From contig OY986438.1 of the NCBI GenBank assembly GCA_963920525.1, forward strand, positions 131,532,920 to 131,596,919: a stretch of 64,000 nt of DNA. The letters are read 5' to 3'. The position numbers were made by a program, and so were the translations under genes. Positions within the stretch are counted from its first letter, which is position 1. The number at the start of each line of letters is the position of its first letter. This stretch comes from Dichetophora obliterata. Its lineage: Eukaryota; Arthropoda; Insecta; Diptera; Sciomyzidae. A model generated the notes under the pieces. That model ran no database searches. It saw nothing but the letters and a program-made list of their open reading frames with translations, and was not told where the DNA came from. Below, one piece after another: positions 55,804 to 64,000 of this stretch.

Positions 55804-57250
55804 GCAGTGTAGTGCATTATTCAATAAAAAATAAATTAAATAACGAATAACAAGTAACATTTATTCTTTATTTTTTCAATCAGATCTCAGTATGAAGTAT
55901 TTTTTGATCAAATAATGTATTCAAAACTTTTATTCGTTATTCATTATTTCAATTTGTGTTTGAATAAAAATAAAAAAAAATGGAATAAATTCTTTCGGAA
56001 TATTGTGAAAATCAAATATCGGTCATCAAGTTCCTCGTCAAGTGAGCGGCATCTATCAAGTTTTTCTTCTTCCACCATATAAGTAGATCGTTATCTATCA
56101 AGTCAGAATATCGTCTGGAATAGTGAATTGGAATCAATTCGATAGTATGGTGAATATTGTATTTAATTTTTAAGACATGCTGTATTATATTTAATTACAA
56201 TTTTATATTAAATTTTAATACATTTCAAGTGTTACAATGAAATTGTATACCCTTTGGAATTATTTTGATACTATGGTTAGTATTACAATTGATTTTTAAT
56301 GCAAAATCAGTATTTAAAATTAATACGAACTTAGCATTAATTTTCAATACATATTTATATAAAAAATCATTTTGAATATTTGGCCAGTATTTAATTTTGA
56401 AACAATTTTGGTGTGGTCATATATGTAACCCAAAAAAATTTACATTTTATTCCAAGATTTCTAACCGTGCAAATATTCTGCAATAAGAAAAACCTTTATA
56501 AAAATCAGTGCAATACCTTAGTCTGACGTTTTTTTTTTCCTAAGCAACTATGTTCAATCTTTCACGTTCTCATAAAATATCGGACGGCGTGTTTAAAAAA
56601 AGGAGTAATTCTATAATCAAACTAAACCATTTTGTTCAAAGTTAAAACTCTAAAGAATAGCTTGTTCTCTGTTAAAAAGAAAATATATTTATCAATTTTT
56701 TCTTAAATTTTTTAATAATGAATAAAAAAAACGAATAAAAATTTTTTATTCATCACTGGAAAATAATAATGCAATTAAATATTTGTTATTCAAACTTTTT
56801 AATGATCAAATTTTATTTGCTATTTTCTATTTTCGTTTTGAATTATTCTTGCCCAACACTTTCAACACGGTAATGAAGAAAAATCAAAAAAAAAAAAAGC
56901 AAAAAAATAACATTTCCCAGGCTTGATATATTGACAAAATATTAACCCTGTAGAAGACGGGGCTTGTCGCGAGTGAGCATTTTGCTGACTTGATGAATAT
57001 AGTTTTTTTAAGTATATTTTTGCAAATTTCGATTTGAATGTATTAGTATTGCAAAATAGTTCGTGCTATAAAAGTTTATTTATTAAGCGAATTCACGTTA
57101 AAAGAATGTATTTACTAACTTAACAAAAACATAATAAAGTAATTCATATTCATTCTACAGTTTAGTAACAAAAACAGAATATATAACAACATAAATTAAT
57201 ATGAAACGACAAATAGTCTTGGATGAGATCATTATTAACGAGTGTTGCGA
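55804..57250. other. Unannotated AT-rich stretch
   Basis: Nothing recognisable apart from T- and A-rich runs. Confidence 0.4.
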
Positions 57251-57289
57251 AGCGAGTTGGATACATATCCTCTACGTGTTCATTACAGA

Positions 57290-57435
57290 GTAATTTTCCA
57301 CATAAAGTTCAACCCTTTTTTAGCGCCTGTTTTGCCATCTGGGGCACAATCCACAAAAACTGTTCCCTTTAGGCTAGTTAGGTAATAGATGGATGGTGCA
57401 ATAAGCTGCATAGTTTTTTCAAATGCATCAGGTTA
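57290..57435 (-). pseudogene. Protein-like open segment of unknown origin
   Basis: The minus strand holds an uninterrupted 49-codon segment. It reads PDAFEKTMQLIAPSIYYLTS, then LKGTVFVDCAPDGKTGAKKG and NFMWKITL before a stop. Composition and the lack of low-complexity residues make it look like a true protein fragment. A stop lies immediately upstream and I recognise no family. It may be an exon end or transposon relic. Confidence 0.25.
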
Positions 57436-58500
57436 GGTTTTTGTATGGCTTGGCAATTTAAAATATGTGGCTTCATTAGTTCTAGTGCTAATGCAAATAC
57501 TTACGTCGTTTGTCGCGCAGTGAGCAAAATGCCGCACTTAAACTTAAACTTTCTGCCTACAGCGCCGATCGTACACTAACCTCAGCAAAAGCTTAGTAAG
57601 ACACGGAGTAGAACAGTTACGCACGATACTCCACATAATGAGTGCAAAAAATTAATAGAAAATATAAATTCAATCGATTAAAAAAATTGCGTAAGCAAAC
57701 TCTCATATAGCGCCTTTTCAAGGGTTAAAAAGACCTCAAGCATGCATTCGTGTTCATGGAGTGCATTTTAAGCAATTATTAAGAATTCAACAATTTGTTT
57801 TTAATCGTTATTTATATAAATGCTATTAACAAATTATTAATTTCTGCTTAGTTATCAACTAAACGTAAAAACTTTCAAAGAGAGTTTGAAAACACTAAGG
57901 CGATTCAAACTGCATCAGTAGAAAAAATAAGAGTTTAGACGAGTTTTCGTGCAACTCGATACTGAAAAAAAATATAAAAGTATTTTGGCTGAATAAAATT
58001 TACAAAGTGACAAAATTTTTTGGTTTATTATTTAATTATCTTTTCAAAATGATCCTTAATTTTTTTTCCAGATGCATTGATTTTAAATTTTTACCTTATA
58101 ACTTTAAAATCAATGCTAATTAAGCTAATATAAAACAAGTTATACCTTTTTAAGCGATTTTTAGTAAACTTTCCCTCATAAATCTGAACAGGGGGAGATG
58201 GACCCCCCTGCAATAAATTTTTTTTCTTTTTCTTGATCCAAGGAATAAACTGCCACAGTTTTGTCTTTTTAATACGAACACCGTGTATATATATAAAGAT
58301 ATCAGTTGTTTTTGACTCGCCTGAGGAAGTTGGCCATTTTTAGATCTAAACGCCTCATATAAAAAATAATTTTTTTCCTTCTTCTCAACTGTTATTGTTT
58401 GTACAGTTAACATATGTTGGGAATGCATGTTTTGTATATTGCTTTGAATATCACATAAATCTATATTATTTTCGAACATCTGTTTTGCAGAGCGAAGTTA
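57436..58500. other. Unannotated stretch
   Basis: A 109-codon minus-strand frame (58150-58479) lacks any recognisable domain. No repeat family is evident. Confidence 0.35.
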
Positions 58501-58506
58501 GCATTA

Positions 58507-58829
58507 AGGCTATTCACAGTTTAAGCGTACATTCAACAAATCAAATTTATAGCATTTGTTATTGTTCAAACTGTGAGCATCATACTGCCATGTGACTGTC
58601 GTATTCATTAATTACGCAACCCTGTGATGTATGTTATTATGATGCTGTAGACAGAGCATAAAAATACGAGGTACAAAGAACACGTCCAAAGGCTACTTTT
58701 ATTTACGCGTGTTTGCGTATTTGCGTTTCCATGCGAAACAACAGCAAAGTAAAATACGCTTTCGCAAATTGGCGTACAATAGCAAATCGTACAAATAACA
58801 AACCAGCGTATTCAAACTGTGAATAGCCT
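58507..58829. mobile_element. MITE with TA duplication
   Basis: AGGCTATTCACAGTTTAAGC at the left mirrors AGGCTATTCACAGTTTGAAT inverted at the right. TA flanks both (58505-58506 and 58830-58831), consistent with Tc1/mariner-type mobilisation. The 323-bp interior is non-coding. Confidence 0.7.
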
Positions 58830-59250
58830 TATAATGTTGCTGCCAGCAAATTTAATAATAAACATAGAAACGAAAAATGGATCGTGTCTTGACTTTGCAG
58901 TTTGTCTTAGTTTGTGTCTTAACTAAAAAAGTAGAGCGTAAAGTAGCAAAATACTCGTTACTTTTATATATGCCAATTACCTGTCATCTCCACACGACAG
59001 AGAAGCTGATAGAATTTCTGTTAGTAAACGCCATTAAAAAATCTTTTCTTTTTCTGCTGGGCCGATTTTGGCATGACTTTTTACTGTAAAATGCCGCTGC
59101 ACCGTCAACAACATCAAGCTATTATTCGTTTAAAGTTGCTAAAAAAACGGGAAAAAGTGGAATATAATGAAAATATAATAAAACATGAACTCATGCCTTT
59201 TTATTAGTTATGTCAAATTGTTTCGGTTTCAGTCCATAGAGAGTTAAGCT
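58830..59250. other. Unannotated stretch
   Basis: A 70-codon frame (58877-59089, MDRVLTLQFVLVCVLTKK) has a hydrophobic start and no recognised domain. I do not call it a gene. Confidence 0.35.
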
Positions 59251-59252
59251 CG

Positions 59253-59701
59253 AATTATAATAGACGTAACGTAATGTTGTCAACTGTCATCATGACGGGA
59301 CGCAATATAAGAAAACGTTATAAAAATGATAATAGGCAGTAGCCAAGCGATTCTGTATCGTAAATAATTGCACGTTCCAGTAAAAGTTCAATAAAAACTT
59401 CGTCATCCATAGCTGTGGATATATAGAATTATCACATTAATAATGAAAACTCAACAAAAAACGTATTTTCAGCAAAACACATTGCACACTAATCGAATCT
59501 ACCCTCAATGTTCAGTTGCTTTTTGACAAGACGTAATGTAAAATAACGTAGAAATACAAAATCCACGAATCTATATGTCCCGTCACGTTACGTTACGTTA
59601 ATTATAACTACTTGTATAAGAAAGCATTGTTTCAAACAATAAGTGAAATAACACACTGCTCAGCTGACATTAGATCACATTACGTTACTTCTATTACAAT
59701 T
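59253..59701. mobile_element. MITE with ACGTAACGTAATG ends
   Basis: About 35 bp at the left (ATAATAGACGTAACGTAATG and onward to CTGTCA) match the inverted right end (GTAATAGAAGTAACGTAATG). AATT occurs on both sides and could be the duplication or part of the repeat. An internal ACGTTACGTTACGTTA run (59584-59600) is a further inverted partner of the left end. Confidence 0.6.
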
Positions 59702-60014
59702 GGACCTTCAGTGATTTCTGGCAGACTTTTCAGTCGTTATATCTAACACATTGGTCTCCACGGGACGTAACACAATGCTGGCGACATTTCTAAAACTACA
59801 AGTATTTTATGTTTTCTCTTGGAATCTGCTACTAGGCGCTTAGCAAATATAGCAAACATTCATCAATAAGTTTCTCTGCTGAAAAATCGTTAATACCTTT
59901 CCCTTTGCCCCACAAGGGGAGGTTTGACCTTAGAAGTCTAACGAATATACTTGTTATTTGAGAAAATATATAATTGCGTGTAAATGTTCTTTTCCGAGAA
60001 GAAAGCATTTACCT

Positions 60015-60115
60015 TTTCTGATTTTAGCGTCACTTAGCTTAGGAAAAACTGTTATTAAATATAAGAAAGCTTCGCATTATGTATTGAGTCATTTTACAAA
60101 CTGCATCATATAAAC
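60015..60115 (-). pseudogene. Fragment of the arthropod TE-associated gene family
   Basis: The minus strand reads CEAFLYLITVFPKLSDAKIRKG, split here as CEAFLYL and FPKLSDAKIRKG. It matches DAFLHLKFFPKxxDAKIKEG of the pseudogenes at 50.4-51.4 kb. Stops lie upstream, and a possible splice donor (GGTAAATG) follows KIRKG. It is a dead fragment of about 30 residues. Confidence 0.45.
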
Positions 60116-61000
60116 CAATTTTAGATGCAATGGCAAAAGGACTTTTTTAGATCGCACAAGTGGAATGTAGACAGCAATTTTTTACCCAATCATATACGAT
60201 TTTCGGGGTGGCCACTCACTGCATTTGTAGGGATACTTAGAATATTCTCCTTGCAATTTCAAAGAGTAATTTGTGGGGTTTCAGATCCGATATAATATGT
60301 AATTTTTGTTTTTTGCATTCAATTACCCCCAGAATCTTCAGCATAATTATGTACGTTTAAAAGGCTACTTCCTAATTGGGAAATAAAAGAAAGGGTTATT
60401 TGTATTAAAAAATAAACCAATTTTTAAAAGAAATCATAAAAATATATTTAGTAGAACCCTCCAAAATGATACATGAACGGTCTCAAGATCCATGGAGCAA
60501 TGAAGGCGCGTAAATTCTTATTAATTAACATATTTAATAACTCAGTAAATTTTCATAAGATTTTCATTAAGACTTATTTTTTTTTGTCATTCATTTGTAC
60601 TGTTGGTAAATAATTGCGTTTAAAGCAGTATTACTAAAACTTTGGAACCATCTTTTTACAACCATTTTAAAATCAAGAATGGGTTGGAAAATTGCTGAGT
60701 TGATAATGTTCTAATACGTCAAGTACCTAAAAATCGGTTTTAAAACGGTAAAATACAAATTTTGGGGTGTATCACATTAACAAAATAGATAATATTAACA
60801 AATAAAATTTGTTAAGGTTTCGTATTCTGCTGCAAATTTAAAAGCTCTTTTCCTTACAATTTTGTTAATAACAGAAAGAGTTTTAACAACGAATGAAATT
60901 TATGTGCTTAGATAGAAAATTGTTGAGCAAATAAAAAAAAAATACAAATTATAATATAATATCGAGTTTAAATACATTAAACTGAAAAATTGAAGAATTT
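60116..61000. other. Unannotated AT-rich stretch
   Basis: Nothing recognisable. Confidence 0.4.
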
Positions 61001-61004
61001 TTAC

Positions 61005-61142
61005 TTATTTTAAGTGTTGATAATGAAATCTTGCAGTAGCCGTGGCAAATTTTTTAAGCTCTTGCGAAGTCACAAGCTGCACTCGAAGCATCTGTTCATA
61101 TCGTGCATCTCTTCTTTCAATAGGCATATCGATTTTCACCAT
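61005..61142 (-). CDS. Small protein-like ORF, possible terminal exon
   Basis: A 45-codon minus-strand frame starts MVKIDMPIERRDARYEQMLR, then VQLVTSQELKKFATATARFH and YQHLK. Charged, non-repetitive composition makes it look like real coding sequence. A splice-acceptor-like TTTTCACCAG lies just upstream of the ATG and a stop precedes that. It could be the last exon of a host gene or a transposon exon. I recognise no family. Confidence 0.25.
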   Translation of the reverse strand: MVKIDMPIERRDARYEQMLRVQLVTSQELKKFATATARFHYQHLK

Positions 61143-61311
61143 GCCGCTGGTGAAAATTCCTTAGCCGCGTATACAGCAATACGGCGAATTAAACGGGCAG
61201 TAAAACCGATGAAACGATGTAGCGTGGTGAATATGCCTAGATGCTTGATCTTTGTAATCTCATATGCTATCAGAAATATTCTGTTACGTGAGTTTGCTTT
61301 CTAATTGCTAA

Positions 61312-61477
61312 TACCCCTTTTCCACACGAAAAGTTTTCTTGCCAGCAAGTCTGCGGTACAGGCAAGTCTGTACTGTCAAGTTTTTCTTCTGTGCTGTTCT
61401 GTCTTTTATGCTGTGCTCTTCTTTCCTTTGTATTTTCGACTTGCTGGCAAGAAAACTTGCCGTGTGGAAAATGGGTA
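61312..61477. mobile_element. Harbinger-type MITE, TAA duplication
   Basis: TACCCCTTTTCCACACG at the left and inverted TACCCATTTTCCACACG at the right are followed inward by TTTTCTTGCCAGCAAGTC on both sides. TAA flanks the 166-bp element (61309-61311 and 61478-61480). The overlapping short open frames on both strands are by-products of the palindrome. Confidence 0.8.
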
Positions 61478-61480
61478 TAA

Positions 61481-62570
61481 GCGAGTTCAAAAAGCTATTC
61501 AACATTCCGATCAAAACATTGATGTTTGAGTAACGACTAAGTTTATGCAAAACAAATAAAGATAGTCACTCTGCTGTTCAGATAGCTCTGCAGTCGCACT
61601 TAGAAAATTCTCAAACCAAGGTGCGGACAAAGATTATGTGTGCGGGTGAAAGTGATTTCATCGGTATTGAAATTTGCAAGTGATCCTTTTATTCATGAAC
61701 TAAAATAAAGAAATAACTACATGTATTCACTAACTTTACTGCTTTAAATTTAAATGTATAGGTGAGTCTCGTAGTTGAATTGAAATAAATTTGCAGTTGG
61801 TTATTTTTCAATATTTTGTTATTCCCACACAAAAAATCGTTATAACTTTTTTGTTTGCTTAAAAAAATTAATACAATTTACATATTTTATGATATAAAAA
61901 TTTACGATATTTAACACTCGTATAACATGACTTTTTTTTAAGTTAATAAAAATAAATAAATTTGCAACGAGAGAGGACAACGAGAGCGTAAAAAACAAAA
62001 GTAGCTACAAATTTCAGCTAGTAAAATTTTTACTAGTGAATATGTAAAAATTGGAAAATCTGTTAGTAACACAGTTTCTAAAAAACTGCAATAGCCATAA
62101 ATTAAATTTAAATAGATTTTTTTCAAATGAGTTGCAAGAATTCATCTTTTCTGAGTATGCAAAAAAAAGTCAAAACTGCCATAAAAACTTTGCAATACTG
62201 TGTGACAAGTCCTCTCGTAAATAGTGGACGCACTTTATTAAAAACAATATGTATTTTTGTTTTTGTATGATCAGTTGTGGAAAGTTTTTCTATTTAAAAT
62301 TTGTGGATAGAGGTTTTTAAAAGAAATAAAAGTTAATGGTATGGTATGATTATCATAATATGATGGTATAGTATGATGAATAAAGTTTGATTAGTTGATG
62401 GTATAATAACACTAAACTTTTCGAAATTGTATTAAAACAGATGTAATCTACTCTAGCCATTATTTGTTATGGGACTTTTTTTATTATAACTATGTTAAAG
62501 AGTAAATCGATTAACCACTTAGAAATCTCCTTTTTTTGGTTAAAGTTTCACTTCTACCGTGCGTGGCACA
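61481..62570. other. Unannotated AT-rich stretch
   Basis: Contains a TATGGTATGATTATCATAAT-like short repeat near 62335-62375. No gene was recognised. Confidence 0.4.
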
Positions 62571-62811
62571 CCTATTCTTTTTTTTTTTTTTTTTTGTAGC
62601 ACCGTATTATTGATTCAAGGGTTCCAGCACGTAACTTGATCGAGTTTTTCCGATACAGCCGACAGTTCCCAGCACATACTTTGCTACAATCGACTATCAT
62701 CGATTGTATCGTCAGATTTGGCAGCACACAATTTTTCATATTTTTCGTTCGAAACAAAAAAATCAGTCGACAAGAAATACTAATCGTCTGAGGCAATTTT
62801 GTTCTAAAAAA

Positions 62812-62991
62812 ATGGAACCAAAACCAAATATGTCCATTAATAAAAAACAAAAGGAAATTTTGACGTATTTAATGAAATGTAATCAAGATTTTGCAAAAGG
62901 GAGATATCTGCCCAAGGAAGAAAAACTAGCAATTTTTACCAGCAAGAAGAAAAACCAGCAAAACTCATTTTCACATATTTCTAGCGGATAG
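62812..62991 (+). pseudogene. Zeste/Myb-SANT-like N-terminal fragment
   Basis: From the ATG at 62812: MEPKPNMSINKKQKEILTYL, then MKCNQDFAKGRYLPKEEKLA. The KxQKEILxxxMxxxxxFAKGR pattern resembles the first helix of the zeste-type Myb/SANT-like DNA-binding domain. In insects that domain is often the accessory protein of Harbinger transposons. Homology ends after about 40 residues and the frame stops at 62991. It is therefore truncated to about half of one domain. The larger open frame beginning at 62704 is less likely to be the real start. No transposase is nearby. Confidence 0.45.
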
Positions 62992-63295
62992 CTTTTATCT
63001 CTGAAATGCCTCCTTGTAATTTTTGTTTTAGCTCTTTCTTCATCCTCGCTCTACGAAAAGAATATAATTTTTTATTCGGAATTTGAAAAAAATTTTCCAA
63101 TTTAAGATAAAAAACCGCTTTGACACTTCACTTTACAGTTCACAATGACATCCTCAAGTTCAAATCACAGAGAAACTCGTTTAAATTTACGTGCTGCCAA
63201 TAAACATTTGTTTCGAGTTGAACGTCGATCAACAATCCTCGATTGTATCAAGTTTTTTTCGACGAAAATAATTTTTTGAAAAAGTAATTTTAATA

Positions 63296-63714
63296 TTAGG
63301 CGTGTTTTATTCGTTCTTGTTAAACCAAATAGGTTCTAAATAACATGCAGAACACTAACAAAAAGATGAACTTGCTCAGCAGCTAGTTCATCTCGTTGAA
63401 TTTTTTTTTTTTCGCTACGGCTCTATAGATGTCGCTATTGGTTTGGTTTGTGGCAGCACTCGCAAGTAAGAGTTTGGTTTACAAACCTTCTTAGCCACTC
63501 AATGCTGGCAAAAGTAACATCTGTGCTGTTTAGTCATATCAACGTCGACAATGCCCCAAGCGGTCAGAAGTAGTAATGGTATTGTTTTGCAATCAGCCGT
63601 TTGATCATATCATTTGGCGACAATGCCCCAAACGGTCTAAGGCAAAACTTACAAAGCTTTAACTAATGCGATCTATTCGTTCACTGGTTAAACCAGAACG
63701 AATAAAACACAGCT
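63296..63714. mobile_element. MITE with GTTTTATTCGTTCT ends
   Basis: GTGTTTTATTCGTTCTTGTT at the left is mirrored by an inverted GTGTTTTATTCGTTCTGGTT at the right, followed by AAACCA/TTTAACCA. TA at both borders fits a 2-bp duplication. Internally GACAATGCCCCAAGCGGTC occurs twice (63548 and 63621) with one mismatch. Confidence 0.6.
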
Positions 63715-64000
63715 ATTATTCTTGTATGTATTACAAATAAAATATCTTAAAACATAAATCCTTTATGACAATAACGAGGTCAAAAATTATGCTCAAAATG
63801 AAGTAGTCAATAGTGTAAGTTAGGCTTTAACAAATTTTGTCAACTTATCTAACAGACAAATATTCTCTCTCTCTCTTCTCTTTATTTCTCTGGTTATTAA
63901 TTAGTCAATTTTGACTGATTTATAGAGTTATTGATAAATTGTTTGATTGATTGCTATAAGGACCAAACAACAAAGCGCATCAAATAGTTACCTGTTGAGG
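63715..64000. other. Unannotated AT-rich edge
   Basis: Contains a short CTCT run. Nothing else was recognised. Confidence 0.4.

Noticed and set aside
58150..58479. 109-codon minus-strand frame as a host gene
   Set aside because: No domain, signal or splice context was recognised and composition is similar to chance frames nearby.
61308..61550. Short overlapping frames with FLASKSAVQ-type sequences on both strands
   Set aside because: They come from the palindromic TAA-flanked MITE at 61312-61477.
1..64000. CRISPR array, operon structure or ribosome binding sites
   Set aside because: The repeats here are eukaryotic transposon features. The non-LTR LINEs, SINEs and intron-like junction exclude a bacterial or archaeal reading.
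1..64000. LTR retrotransposon or endogenous retrovirus
   Set aside because: No paired LTRs, primer-binding site, protease or integrase motif was seen on either strand. All RT traces are of the non-LTR type.

Overview
The window is AT-rich, repeat-dense nuclear DNA of an insect, most likely a fly. The evidence is low GC, tRNA-derived SINEs, Tc1, hAT, piggyBac and Kolobok-type DNA transposons, and non-LTR retrotransposons with insect-like ORFs. The SINE form suggests a calyptrate fly, but that is inference. I find no convincing host protein-coding exon and no intact tRNA or rRNA gene. The window reads as intergenic or deep intronic DNA built from stacked and mostly broken mobile elements.

Layout. 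1-10 kb: two hAT-type elements delimited by exact 8-bp target duplications (353-4217 and 6553-9986), with smaller fold-back elements nested inside and a Tc1-like transposase relic between them. 10-25 kb: short tandem repeats, a cluster of 14-bp palindromes, one arm of a large inverted-repeat pair (16.5-17.8 kb, partner at 27.9-29.2 kb), a tRNA-like locus, TTAA- and TAA-flanked MITEs and a 5'-truncated LINE. 25.2-27.5 kb: a Kolobok-like transposon with TTAA duplication and a deleted transposase. 30-40 kb: SINE pieces, RNase H and piggyBac relics, a TAA-flanked MITE, the first copy of a CACTA-like element and a palindromic fold-back.

41.6-49.6 kb is a three-level nest. An old inverted-repeat element was split by a nearly full-length CR1/jockey-type LINE (41745-48823, duplication ATTTTCTTA). 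That LINE was in turn hit twice by the CACTA-like family (42323-43377 and 44047-45314). Removing each insert with one copy of its 2-bp duplication restores the LINE reading frame.

49.8-51.7 kb is a large imperfect palindrome made of two inverted copies of a TE-associated gene family. 52-64 kb holds another LINE tail, SINE heads, several MITEs and a truncated zeste/Myb-SANT-like ORF. The most distinctive item is the CACTA-like family: three local copies with 24-bp subterminal arrays that can be read in frame into a retained transposase C-terminal fragment.
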